This document shows, one piece after another, positions 8,481-17,187 of a stretch of DNA of 64,000 nt. Source of the DNA: Promethearchaeia archaeon (GTDB lineage Archaea; Asgardarchaeota; Lokiarchaeia; Sigyniarchaeales; SOKP01); assembly GCA_029856125.1 (NCBI GenBank), contig JAHQWJ010000007.1, forward strand, positions 1-64,000, read 5' to 3'. The notes below the pieces were generated by a model. The model had not been told where the DNA came from and ran no database searches. It saw only the letters and a program-made list of their open reading frames with translations. The translations under genes were made by a program, and so were the position numbers. How positions within the stretch are numbered: position 1 is the first letter of the stretch; every line of letters begins with the position of its first letter.

Positions 8481-9260
8481 TCATTTGGTTTGACAAAATG
8501 GACAAAAAAAACCGTGACGCCCTGAAATTTCAAAACGGGTGATATCGCTATTACAGGTTGGGCATTTTTCTTCTTTCTTACGATGGGGAATTAAAAACTC
8601 GTTTGGATAAGAGCTTAAATCGCCTTTTTTCTCTATTCCAAATTCCAATACATCTTTAATATTTGTGTATAACTCTTTTATTTTACCTTCACTTAACGCA
8701 TTAATATTAGTTTTAGGGTGTATCTTTGTTCTGAACAGGATCTCGTCAGAATAAATATTGCCAACTCCAGCAATAAAACTTTGATTTAATAGAGCGTTTT
8801 TAGCGATCGCTTTTCTTCCATGTAAAGCTTCTTGAAATTCTTCAAAGGACATTTTGTACGCGTCTGGGCCTAATTTTTTATTTTCAATGAATTCCTCACG
8901 TGAATTAACGATTGATAGTTTACCGAACATCCTAATAGAGATATACGCTAAATTAAAGCCGTTGTTGAATTTTAAAATAACCTTACTGAATTTAGGAGGG
9001 TCGTCCTTGTTGTTGTAATACTCTAAGTCTCCACTCATCCCAAAGTGCATTACTAGAAATTGGGGTTTCAAATATACAAGAAGATACTTACCGTGCCTAA
9101 TTGATGACTCAAATCGTTTACCTTTTAAAGCCCTTCTTAAATAAATCTCTTCCGTATTCAATATTCTATGATCGGTAACTTGGATTTCCTTAATTAATTG
9201 CTTTAAGGATGTTTGATCTAAATACTGCTTGAAGGTTTCTACTTCAGGAAGTTCTGGCAT
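8481..9260 (-). CDS. mutM: Formamidopyrimidine-DNA glycosylase (Fpg/MutM)
   Basis: This 259-residue base-excision repair enzyme removes oxidised purines such as 8-oxoguanine and cuts the abasic site. The N-terminus MPELPEVE gives the catalytic proline (after Met removal) and glutamate. A lysine in RHGKYLL (about residue 58) matches the essential lysine, and LLNQSFIAGVGNIYSDEIL contains the helix-two-turn-helix. The C-terminal zinc finger has CPTC and CPFC pairs, with the DNA-contacting arginine in SGRHGFF. All key residues are present. Fpg is mainly bacterial, so it was possibly acquired by transfer. No other repair gene is adjacent. Confidence 0.95.
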   Translation of the reverse strand: MPELPEVETFKQYLDQTSLKQLIKEIQVTDHRILNTEEIYLRRALKGKRFESSIRHGKYLLVYLKPQFLVMHFGMSGDLEYYNNKDDPPKFSKVILKFNNGFNLAYISIRMFGKLSIVNSREEFIENKKLGPDAYKMSFEEFQEALHGRKAIAKNALLNQSFIAGVGNIYSDEILFRTKIHPKTNINALSEGKIKELYTNIKDVLEFGIEKKGDLSSYPNEFLIPHRKKEEKCPTCNSDITRFEISGRHGFFCPFCQTK

Positions 9261-9287
9261 GGTTAAAAATATTTAAATTAAAGTATG

Positions 9288-9674
9288 TTAAGCCATTATC
9301 GCAACTATAAAACAACATATAGCAGATATTAGTGACAAGGGAGTCATTATTAGCTTTTCTTTTTTACTTTTTGACATCGCGTTTAAAAATGTATTAAAGG
9401 CTAAATATACAGCAATAACCCAGACGATAACCAAAACAAAAATTGGATTGTTGAAGATAATTATTATACCTGCTCGCTCTAACACTGATAATGAGGCTAA
9501 AACAAAAATTCCAATGGCAACTATGCTCATTATCCTCATGTTAGTAGGAAGCCTTTCATATTTCCCTCCAAAAGCCAGTTTGCCTAATGCTAATCCCAGC
9601 GCAAGAAGTAATTGGATAACGCTTACTACGGCAAAAACAACAACAGCAATTAAAGCTGCAATTAATACAATCAT
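9288..9674 (-). CDS. Small polytopic membrane protein
   Basis: I do not recognise this 128-residue protein. It has about four hydrophobic helices (near residues 2-28, 46-66, 73-95 and 108-127) joined by short charged loops. It follows the Fpg gene's upstream region on the same strand but is transcribed before it, with a 27-base gap, so co-transcription into fpg is possible. The opposite strand is also open for part of this stretch, but that frame lacks recognisable features, whereas this one has a clear membrane pattern. Confidence 0.65.
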   Translation of the reverse strand: MIVLIAALIAVVVFAVVSVIQLLLALGLALGKLAFGGKYERLPTNMRIMSIVAIGIFVLASLSVLERAGIIIIFNNPIFVLVIVWVIAVYLAFNTFLNAMSKSKKEKLIMTPLSLISAICCFIVAIMA

Positions 9675-9749
9675 GAAATATTTCCTAAATTAATGTATAG
9701 CTATTAAATATTAATTATTGTATTACAAACCTTATGAAGATTTTTTTCT

Positions 9750-10166
9750 TCAAGGTTTTTCTTTCTTCATATGTTTAACAGATTCAGAAAGAAGTTCTTT
9801 TAAACTTCGCATATTTACATCTTTAAGTTTATTGATATAAAGACACGATTTTCCCGTTTTAAATTTACCAAGGTTTTCAAGGATTTCTTCGTACTTATCA
9901 AAACCCGACATGATGTATAGAGTTAAATTTTGTTTACGAGGCGAAAAACCCACTAATGGCCAATCTCCTTCTCGACCGCTTGCGTATTTATAGTGATAGC
10001 TTCCAAATCCAACGATACTTTCACCCCACATTATGGGTTCCTCATTAGTAACCTCCTTCATTAATTCTAAAATCTTAAAGCTATCCTCTTTTTTAGTTGG
10101 ATTTTCAACTTTTTTAAGAAACTGTTCGACGCTTTTAATGGTTGGTTTTGTTTTTAGCTCAGTCAT
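9750..10166 (-). CDS. DUF1801-domain protein
   Basis: This 138-residue soluble protein shows the DUF1801 pattern: an N-terminal helical segment, then PIMWGESIVGFGSYHYKY, then GFSPRKQNLTLYIM, and the late motif GKFKTGKSCLYINKL, followed by an amphipathic helix. The family adopts a YdhG-like fold of unknown biochemical function and is common in bacteria and some archaea. It is a single gene, transcribed away from the permease gene at 10316, with which it shares an intergenic region of about 150 bases. Confidence 0.88.
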   Translation of the reverse strand: MTELKTKPTIKSVEQFLKKVENPTKKEDSFKILELMKEVTNEEPIMWGESIVGFGSYHYKYASGREGDWPLVGFSPRKQNLTLYIMSGFDKYEEILENLGKFKTGKSCLYINKLKDVNMRSLKELLSESVKHMKKEKP

Positions 10167-10315
10167 AGAAATTAAGGGTGAATTATAGTATTAAAATGTT
10201 ATAATAATAGGATAAAGTTTGCATGAAGGTTGAATAAGACGATCTAATAATATAATGCTGAGGGATTCTGATAAAAGAGATACTTTTTTAGATAGAAACC
10301 ATTCTTTTTTATTTA

Positions 10316-11611
10316 ATGAACTTACCCGCGATTCTGTTGATCTTGGTTTTATTTGCCATTTTGATGGCGTTTTTTTCTCAACAAAAAATCGATTATTTTC
10401 CAATTGCTCTAATCATAGGGGCTATCGCTGTGGTTTCAATGCTTACGTTTGGCGGCGTTTCCGAGACAGAAATCATTGGTTTCGTCAATTTTAACGCGTT
10501 GATCTTCATATTCGCCATGCAAATAATCATTCATTTTGCTACTCGTAACCGTGTTTTAGATTATGTCGCAATCAAATTAATCCATATTACGAAAGGAGAC
10601 AATCGGTTGTTTTTTTATATGATTTGCTTGTTTACAGGCACCTTAGTAGCTTTTATAGAAGATTTAACACTTGCGTTGATATTAGTTCCTCTCATCTTCA
10701 GGACGTGTCGAGCTTTAGAGATTCCTTCTGGAAGTTATATGATGGGGATGACCATCACGATAAATATTGGTGCAATTCTCACACCTGTATCAAGTTTAAA
10801 AAATTTGATAATCGGTGAGGAATTTGGGTGGGGTTTTGGCGAGTATTTAGCCAATATGGGTATTTTATATCTGATAGCGCTAATTTCTACCATATTTTTA
10901 ATGGATTGGTTTATAATAAGGAAGGAAGAACAACCAACGGAAAAAAATAAAAAGATCCTTTTATCAATGCTCGACCCTGGAATTGTCATAGAAAATAAGT
11001 TGTATTTTTTAACGACGGTTATCGTAATTCTAGCTTCTTTTGTGTTAATGATTTTAGGATTTAGTCCCACACTTGTCGCGATCGTGTCTGCGGCAATTTT
11101 TCTGCTTATTCACTCAAAAACTTCTAATTTCTCTGATCTTAAGAACGAAATCGAGTGGAAAATCATCATTGTCTTTGCAATTTTGTTTATTCTTTCGAAT
11201 TCTTTATCATTTTTTGGCTTATCGGAGTTAATCTCTACTGGGCTTCTTAGCGTGGTAAACGATAATATTTTTCTGGCTGTACTGATAACTTTAGGCATTT
11301 CATCTTTCCTGTCTGCAATTCTTGCGGGGACGCCTGTTACCATTATCCTCCTCCCGATTTTTGCTACTATCGTAGGAAAAGGATTCTTTCCCAATCCAAT
11401 CATCATAGCCTTTATAGCCGGAGTTAATATGGCTGGTAACTTTTTACCGCAAGGTTCAGCGTGTGATCTTCTCACCCTCTCGTTGGCAAAAAAACACAAA
11501 GTGGTGAATCTAGATTACAAGCGTTTACTCAAAAATGGCTCTCTTTTCGCAACTCTTCACTTTATCATTGTTTTAGGATATACTATGATTTATACTTTAA
11601 TTTTAATGTAA
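10316..11611 (+). CDS. ArsB/NhaD-type ion permease (IT superfamily)
   Basis: This 431-residue protein has 10 to 12 membrane helices and the layout of the ArsB/NhaD/SLC13 ion transporter superfamily. The hairpin regions typical of the family are visible: FIEDLTLALILVPL in the first half, then NIGAILTPVSSLKNLIIG, where ArsB proteins usually have a proline-serine-asparagine loop, and FLSAILAGTPVTIILLP plus GVNMAGNFLPQGSACDL in the second half. Substrates in the family include arsenite, sodium/proton and dicarboxylates, and this one cannot be assigned. No arsR or arsA gene is adjacent. Confidence 0.88.
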   Translation: MNLPAILLILVLFAILMAFFSQQKIDYFPIALIIGAIAVVSMLTFGGVSETEIIGFVNFNALIFIFAMQIIIHFATRNRVLDYVAIKLIHITKGDNRLFFYMICLFTGTLVAFIEDLTLALILVPLIFRTCRALEIPSGSYMMGMTITINIGAILTPVSSLKNLIIGEEFGWGFGEYLANMGILYLIALISTIFLMDWFIIRKEEQPTEKNKKILLSMLDPGIVIENKLYFLTTVIVILASFVLMILGFSPTLVAIVSAAIFLLIHSKTSNFSDLKNEIEWKIIIVFAILFILSNSLSFFGLSELISTGLLSVVNDNIFLAVLITLGISSFLSAILAGTPVTIILLPIFATIVGKGFFPNPIIIAFIAGVNMAGNFLPQGSACDLLTLSLAKKHKVVNLDYKRLLKNGSLFATLHFIIVLGYTMIYTLILM

Positions 11612-11789
11612 AAGAATAAAACCTAGAAAATTCACCGACTATCTTTGACAATAAGAATCTTTCTACTCTTTTTAAAAATTAAAAACAAGAAATCTTTATA
11701 AATTCTGAAAAATTCACAGTTTTGTAAATTTATAACCGGTTGAAATCCGACATAAATTATTCAAAATTAAAACAAAAAGGTATGATGTA

Positions 11790-12188
11790 ATGACTGAAAT
11801 TCAAAAACTAACCAAAATTTCCTTACTTTTGGATGTATTGGCAGGTTTTATTTTTGCCTTTCTATATTTGGTGATTCCCGATATTTACATATACGATTTA
11901 ACTCAGTGGCCATTTAATGATCCAATTTACTTTAGGCTTTTTGGCGGAACTCTTTTAGTTCTTGGTTTGGCTTCACTTATGGCTTATTTTAAAAAGGAAT
12001 GGGAAGAAATAAAACTATTATACGAGTTAGCCTTGATGTGGTTATTAATGGTAACAATCATTAATATTTTTGAGTTAGCGCTATTATCTTTACCCGCCAT
12101 GGCCCTTACGAATACAATTGTCAATACTATTCTCGTAGCAATCTATTTAATCCTAGGGATATACTGCTGGATAAAACAAAGAGGTTAA
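11790..12188 (+). CDS. Four-helix membrane protein of unknown function
   Basis: This 132-residue protein has four predicted membrane helices (about residues 8-28, 46-66, 75-97 and 103-125) with short loops. The YFRLFGGTLLVLGLASLMAY segment resembles small bacterial and archaeal membrane proteins of the DoxX/DUF4267 general shape, but I cannot name the family. An AT-rich promoter with TTTATAAAT elements lies upstream, and a T-run follows the stop. Confidence 0.7.
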   Translation: MTEIQKLTKISLLLDVLAGFIFAFLYLVIPDIYIYDLTQWPFNDPIYFRLFGGTLLVLGLASLMAYFKKEWEEIKLLYELALMWLLMVTIINIFELALLSLPAMALTNTIVNTILVAIYLILGIYCWIKQRG

Positions 12189-12205
12189 ATTCAAAAATAT
12201 TATTC

Positions 12206-12215
12206 TTTTTTTTTT
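12206..12215 (+). terminator. Oligo-T terminator
   Basis: A run of ten T residues begins 17 bases after the stop of the preceding membrane-protein gene, with no stable stem before it. Archaeal RNA polymerase commonly stops at such U-tracts. Confidence 0.5.
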
Positions 12216-12341
12216 AATAGTCGATTTCTAGGGATTACTTTTTGTATTTCAAGTTTTAGAAGAAAATAAATGCTTTTTTATAATTAGATTAAAATACGCG
12301 AGTGCTGTAATTATATTTAACAAAATTTTGTGAAAAAGTGA

Positions 12342-13703
12342 ATGAATTTGAGTTATAAAAAATCAATCTTAGTTTTTTCTCTGCTTGTTTTGATGTCCAT
12401 TGGATTAGCGTCACTTTCATTTTCAAACCAAATTCCGAAATCAAGCGGTTCTACTCCGATGACGGGGGTAAAAGTTGATGGTACTATTACTGAACCTGAA
12501 TGGGACGGTCTTGACTGGAAGGTTCCGTTTTTCTTAGATATTGACGATGCTGGAAATCCCCCTGATACTGACGGATATAATTACTTGTATTTGGGAGAAG
12601 ATTTAACTAATATTTATGTTGGCTTAGATCTTTGTAGCGATAAAACGGGGGGTACTAACGGTGAATGGGTTAGCGTTTGGTTAAATACGAACAATCGAAC
12701 ATTTTCAGGTTATGATGAATGGGAATCGTGCTTTGATGATGGAGTAGAATCTTTAGTTTATGACGTAGAAAAATCTCAGGAATGGGAATTTCTTTCAAAT
12801 ACCATAGGCGGTGCAACGATGCGCGTAAATGATGATTCAGAGTATGCCGCTACATATGGTACTATTGATGGGAATACCACGCATTTATATAATCTGAATG
12901 GAGAATTCTTTAATATAACCTCAGAATATGTGGGCGGTAACTATGTAAGCTGGGTCGAATTCAATGTGAATACAACTAAATGGTTTAGCATCTTTGAAGA
13001 GATTTTTACTGCTAATATCCTTTGGATACAGTTTCAAATTTACACTAAGGCGAATACTTCAATCTCAGAACACTACCTCTATCTTGCTTACGATAATGGA
13101 ATTGTAAATCCGGTCGATGCCGATCAAGTCCGGCAGCTTAGCACTACCACAAGTTTGGAAGTGGTTCAATTTGATTATGGGGCCGCCAATCTCTCAGCTA
13201 ATCGCGAAATGAAGTTTGTGCTTTATGCCAATGACACTTCTCCTTTCATGACGCAAATTGATAGTCTTCATTTAAGTGTATACACTAATCAAACAAATAA
13301 CATGGCAACGGTATCTTACCCTTATACTTCAATAAATAATTACGATATTGAGTGGTCCTTTGGTCCAAGTGCAAATAACGCATCAGACCATAGGATGTAC
13401 GAAATGAAGATTCCAAAAAGCGAATTAGAACATTACGACCCTAACGAAGCTTTAGGTATACAAGTAGGTGGTTATGGAACTATGACATTTGTCGATACAA
13501 CTTGGTGGGTATTTTCAACTACGGATGTTAACTTATTAGTACAATACAGCAATCGATATCTTTTTTACGATATGCAAGGGTGTGAAACAGCTACGACTCC
13601 TCCTGGTCCTGCGATTTCGGGCTACCAATTGTATCTATTTTTCAGCGTTATTGGATTTACATCAATCCTGTTAATCAGAAGGAAGTATCGAAATCTTAAC
13701 TAA
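12342..13703 (+). CDS. Secreted, C-terminally anchored surface protein with CBM9-like domain
   Basis: This 453-residue protein has an N-terminal signal peptide (hydrophobic residues 8-28). It then carries a segment typical of CBM9/DOMON-like beta-sandwich domains: VKVDGTITEPEWDG followed by NYLYLGEDLTNIYVGLDL. The C-terminus has a Pro-Gly rich linker (TTPPGPAISGYQ), a hydrophobic helix and a short basic tail (RRKYRNLN), matching archaeal C-terminal sorting/anchor signals. It probably sits on the outer face of the cell membrane. The middle region is rich in Asn and Thr, suggesting glycosylation. Ligand and role are unknown; carbohydrate binding is only suggested by the fold pattern. Confidence 0.8.
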   Translation: MNLSYKKSILVFSLLVLMSIGLASLSFSNQIPKSSGSTPMTGVKVDGTITEPEWDGLDWKVPFFLDIDDAGNPPDTDGYNYLYLGEDLTNIYVGLDLCSDKTGGTNGEWVSVWLNTNNRTFSGYDEWESCFDDGVESLVYDVEKSQEWEFLSNTIGGATMRVNDDSEYAATYGTIDGNTTHLYNLNGEFFNITSEYVGGNYVSWVEFNVNTTKWFSIFEEIFTANILWIQFQIYTKANTSISEHYLYLAYDNGIVNPVDADQVRQLSTTTSLEVVQFDYGAANLSANREMKFVLYANDTSPFMTQIDSLHLSVYTNQTNNMATVSYPYTSINNYDIEWSFGPSANNASDHRMYEMKIPKSELEHYDPNEALGIQVGGYGTMTFVDTTWWVFSTTDVNLLVQYSNRYLFYDMQGCETATTPPGPAISGYQLYLFFSVIGFTSILLIRRKYRNLN

Positions 13704-13742
13704 ATTTTTTTTCTTTTATTTGTTTTTTCTTCGAAATTCGGT

Positions 13743-14633
13743 TTAATGTGCCAATTTCTCTTTTATCTGAGCAACTAACTTCTCACTCTCTTCAGAATCA
13801 GTTAAAAATTCAATATCCAAGGGTGATGTAACCCCTAAACCTAATTCAACGGCTCTTTTAATTTGATCCTGTTCAAAAATAGGACCATTGGTAACCTCTG
13901 GTGTAGTTCCTAAAATTCTCAATATCGCTACGCCCACAGCGTCGATTGCAATTTTGTCTATGCCCGCAACGAAAACATTTCCCTCTACTCGAGTTCCTTC
14001 CATAGGTCCACGATCGACAAAAGTAATAACGCCGTCCATGACGATTAAGTCAGGTTTATAAACAGAATTTATTTCAGCAATCATCTCTCTCTGATGCTCC
14101 GAGGAATGTAGTTCAGACATGTTTTTCTTATTGACAATTCCCACAGCGTTCTTAAGCGACAAGGTAAAGTGTCCACCATACATATGAGTCTTTAAACAAC
14201 ATGTTTCTATAATACATTCCGCTTCATCGTATATTTTCGCAAAAAAGAATCCATCTCTCCAATGGCTACCCTCTGGTTTTTTGAGGACGTATTCTTCTCG
14301 GGGTATTCTTGTTAAATCAACGACCGTGAAATCCAATTCTTTTGCTAACGCATTCAAGCCCTTTTTTTCAAAAACATCTGAAGTTTTAGCGGGGCCGGCT
14401 CGCTCTGCAATTGTTATTGATTTCGCTCCCATTTCTTTTAACTTAATAATAAGATGCTTTATAGTTTGCATTGAGCTTGAAGCCGGAGGAGGGTCCGCAG
14501 TATTAAAATTTGGCTTGAAAATTACATCTTTGCCTTTAACGGGATTTAATCCTAACAATTCGATGGATTTATTTACTCCATATACGCGATCGTTTGTAGA
14601 AATAACAGCAACTTTAGTCATAGTATCCACCAT
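13743..14633 (-). CDS. DUF362-domain protein
   Basis: This 296-residue protein matches the DUF362 family. Visible family blocks include VIFKPNFNTADPP near the N-terminus, AERAGPAKTSDVFEK, CCLKTHMYGGHFTLSLKNAV and the late DGVITFVDRGPMEG block. Many DUF362 proteins carry C-terminal ferredoxin motifs; this one ends without any CxxCxxC cluster, so it is the short type. The role is unresolved, although the conserved metal-binding-like residues suggest a redox or metal enzyme. The start is ATG at 14633; an ATG four codons later is an alternative. Confidence 0.85.
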   Translation of the reverse strand: MVDTMTKVAVISTNDRVYGVNKSIELLGLNPVKGKDVIFKPNFNTADPPPASSSMQTIKHLIIKLKEMGAKSITIAERAGPAKTSDVFEKKGLNALAKELDFTVVDLTRIPREEYVLKKPEGSHWRDGFFFAKIYDEAECIIETCCLKTHMYGGHFTLSLKNAVGIVNKKNMSELHSSEHQREMIAEINSVYKPDLIVMDGVITFVDRGPMEGTRVEGNVFVAGIDKIAIDAVGVAILRILGTTPEVTNGPIFEQDQIKRAVELGLGVTSPLDIEFLTDSEESEKLVAQIKEKLAH

Positions 14634-14709
14634 ATAGTAGATGGCATAATGTATGTCAACAAATAAAATTTGTCAGTCAATTCATATCTTCTGGAATAGT
14701 GAGAATTTT

Positions 14710-15567
14710 CTAGCTTAATATTCTATTGAGCTTATTTCCAAGAACTTCAGGAATTTCGCCTAAATACGAGTTAAGATCGCAAAAAAGCAAATAAAGGTAA
14801 GGTTCAAATAAACCTTCAATAGTTGGACCTACATCCGATTTATAGATGTAGACCCATATTTGCTCACCAGCGTGAGTTGACTGGCGATAAACCCAATTTA
14901 ACGGTGGAATTTCTGGAACATTTCCAATATTTCTTAAAATCTCGTGGATATCGTCAAATGAATATTTTTTACCGAGGATCATTATAGGCGAAAGGTCGAA
15001 TGACGTAATACAAACATCCCTTAAGCCGTAATTTTTCATCTCTCTCAGAAAATCGTTTCCTAATTTTTTTATTTGAGTCTTATGCTTACTAACCCTGCTT
15101 TTAGCTTCAAAGTCGGTTAAAATATTGTGGATTTTTTCTTCTTGAACGGGCAATATCTCGATAGCAGATTCTAAAGGGATTTTATACGTAATGAGCGAAT
15201 CGTAAATAAGCTTAATTTTTGCGTACACTGATTTATGAAATAAATACGACTCTGTTTGACATGTGATTAATACATCTCCAAAAAATTTTGTTTTATCTTT
15301 TTCAAAGTCTAGCGAGTCGTCAGAATTAAATTCTAGGACATGAATGTTCTTAGACATAGCCCGTGCGAATTTAAATAATGCTGAAACTAACCCGGCATTT
15401 AATTCAAAAGAATCCGATACCTCAAAATCGGATTGAGGTTTTAGCTCTTCTTTCGAAAAATCAAAAAATCGCAAATATAATTTGATACCGTTTGGAGCTT
15501 CTTTTACAACCAAATTATAATAAGGAAATCCATTACTTGTAATAACCGAAATATTATAGATAGTCAA
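14710..15567 (-). CDS. Protein with possible longin-like N-terminal domain
   Basis: I do not recognise this 285-residue soluble protein as a named family. The first ~125 residues have the strand-strand-helix-strand-strand-helix order of longin or roadblock folds: ISVITSNGFPYYNLVV, then LNAGLVSALFKFARAM as the central helix, two further strands, and KSVYAKIKLIYDSLITYK as the closing helix. The C-terminal half is mixed alpha/beta, with no catalytic motif seen. The longin reading is a pattern judgement only. It is downstream of, and co-directional with, the flavoprotein gene, with about 90 bases between them. Confidence 0.7.
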   Translation of the reverse strand: MTIYNISVITSNGFPYYNLVVKEAPNGIKLYLRFFDFSKEELKPQSDFEVSDSFELNAGLVSALFKFARAMSKNIHVLEFNSDDSLDFEKDKTKFFGDVLITCQTESYLFHKSVYAKIKLIYDSLITYKIPLESAIEILPVQEEKIHNILTDFEAKSRVSKHKTQIKKLGNDFLREMKNYGLRDVCITSFDLSPIMILGKKYSFDDIHEILRNIGNVPEIPPLNWVYRQSTHAGEQIWVYIYKSDVGPTIEGLFEPYLYLLFCDLNSYLGEIPEVLGNKLNRILS

Positions 15568-15658
15568 CTATTCATAGTATAAAAATATGATTTTAAATAG
15601 TTTTAGTTTGATTTTAGAGTTTATAGTGAAATCTAACACAAAGTCAAAAAATAATATC

Positions 15659-17062
15659 TTATTCAATCCGAACATCCTGTGCTTTGAGGGCTTCTTGAAC
15701 CTTCGTAATATTAACATCCCTGCAAGAGACATTATCCTTTATAGAAATGGCCGCAGCTACTCCTGCTCCTTGACCTGTGACCATGCAGCAACAAATTTGA
15801 CGAGTTGCTGCGTGAGAAATCTTGTCTCCAGCAACACAGCGACCAGCTACTAGTAGGTTTTCTATTTTCTGTGGAACGATAATCCCATATGGCACTTGAA
15901 AATAACGACCAGTTGTAGGCATAACCGCAATTCCATAACCATCTATGAATTCAGGGCATATCCCAATTGAATTATCGAATCGAGCCTCGTTTCTTATGTC
16001 ATGTTCCGTGATCTCGTATTCCCCAATAATTTTTCGCGATTCTCTAGTTCCCAAGGACGACCCAATTGTTCTAAGCCTTGCTTTTTTAAATCCGGGAGTA
16101 TACTTTTTTAGGGCATTAACCGCCCACAATACTCTTTTTCTACCTTCAATTTCAGCTTGAGTCAAATCCCACACATTAGTAGGGTCAATATCTTTCATGT
16201 GTATGCCGTTAAAGGATGTAATTTCTCCTGCATCGGTATAATTAGTCCAATAACTTTCAATATTAACGTCTTTTGGAATCTCACCTGCCTCTTTAGCTTT
16301 GTTAAAGGGTTCAACTAAGTATGTACTAAAGGAATTTTCTTCCTTTCCAGTAGTTTCGCCCCAATCACCAATACTACCCGGATTTAGGTATACATACATA
16401 AGAAATTTACCGATGTTGATCCCACTACAACCCCAATTAACGGTTACTCCCATTAATTCGTTCTTTGGACTTTGTCGAAAAGGTACACCGGAATGAAATG
16501 CTATATCTGCGTCTCCAGTGGCATCTATTACTCTTTTTGCTAAAATAGCCTGTCTCCCCGATTTACTTTCCGTTATAATCCCTTTAATAGTCTGATTTTC
16601 AATTATTGCATCAACAGCTGAGCAATGGAGTAAGGGTGTAATGTTTGCATCTTGTACGAGCTTGTCTGCTATATGTTTAAACATTTCAGTATCCAGGACT
16701 TCATAGGTTGGTTCCCCATTAACTATTAATCCCTCCTCTTCTAATGTTTTTACCATATCTTTATTCTTCACATTTCCGAATATATTGATGCTTCCATTCA
16801 TGCTTTTCGCTAATGTTTCGAATTCTAAACCGATTCCACCAGCATCAACTGTTTTAGCATATCGATACCAAGCAATAGTTCCGATCATTGCTTGCGTTAT
16901 AACTCCTCCGAAACAGCCGTAGCGTTCAATAAGTATTGTATTTACTCCTTCTCTTGCAGCGGCGATGGAAGCAGAAAGTCCCGCTGGCCCTCCTCCTACG
17001 ATTAATACATCAGTTTCTGCCAAAACGGGTGTTTTTCTTGAAGGTTCTTCTATTATATTCAT
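15659..17062 (-). CDS. FAD-dependent oxidoreductase (FAD_oxidored type)
   Basis: This flavoprotein of about 467 residues has the Rossmann motif VGGGPAGLSASIAAA near the N-terminus, then GCFGGVITQAMIG, and the C-terminal FAD contact LLVAGRCVAGDKISHAA. This arrangement is typical of the FAD_oxidored family, related to the fumarate-reductase flavoprotein group. The middle RVIDATGDADIAFHSGVPF is another family block. I place the start at ATG 17062 because a strong AGGGGA ribosome-binding site lies about six bases upstream; an in-frame GTG at 17086 would add eight residues. The substrate is unknown. Confidence 0.88.
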   Translation of the reverse strand: MNIIEEPSRKTPVLAETDVLIVGGGPAGLSASIAAAREGVNTILIERYGCFGGVITQAMIGTIAWYRYAKTVDAGGIGLEFETLAKSMNGSINIFGNVKNKDMVKTLEEEGLIVNGEPTYEVLDTEMFKHIADKLVQDANITPLLHCSAVDAIIENQTIKGIITESKSGRQAILAKRVIDATGDADIAFHSGVPFRQSPKNELMGVTVNWGCSGINIGKFLMYVYLNPGSIGDWGETTGKEENSFSTYLVEPFNKAKEAGEIPKDVNIESYWTNYTDAGEITSFNGIHMKDIDPTNVWDLTQAEIEGRKRVLWAVNALKKYTPGFKKARLRTIGSSLGTRESRKIIGEYEITEHDIRNEARFDNSIGICPEFIDGYGIAVMPTTGRYFQVPYGIIVPQKIENLLVAGRCVAGDKISHAATRQICCCMVTGQGAGVAAAISIKDNVSCRDVNITKVQEALKAQDVRIE

Positions 17063-17187
17063 GATTTTTCCCCTATAACTAAACACATGTATATGGGAAA
17101 TCTTACATTATTATATGAGTTTTAAGGATTTTCAGAACGATTTACATTATAATTTCATTTATATATTGCTTTGATTTATTTATTTTT

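Noticed and set aside
9448-9693. Plus-strand open frame opposite the small membrane protein
   Set aside because: No family features; it mirrors the hydrophobic codons of the minus-strand gene, which has a clear membrane pattern.
12342-13703. S-layer protein
   Set aside because: Size and anchoring would allow it, but there is no repeat or S-layer domain, so only a general surface protein is claimed.
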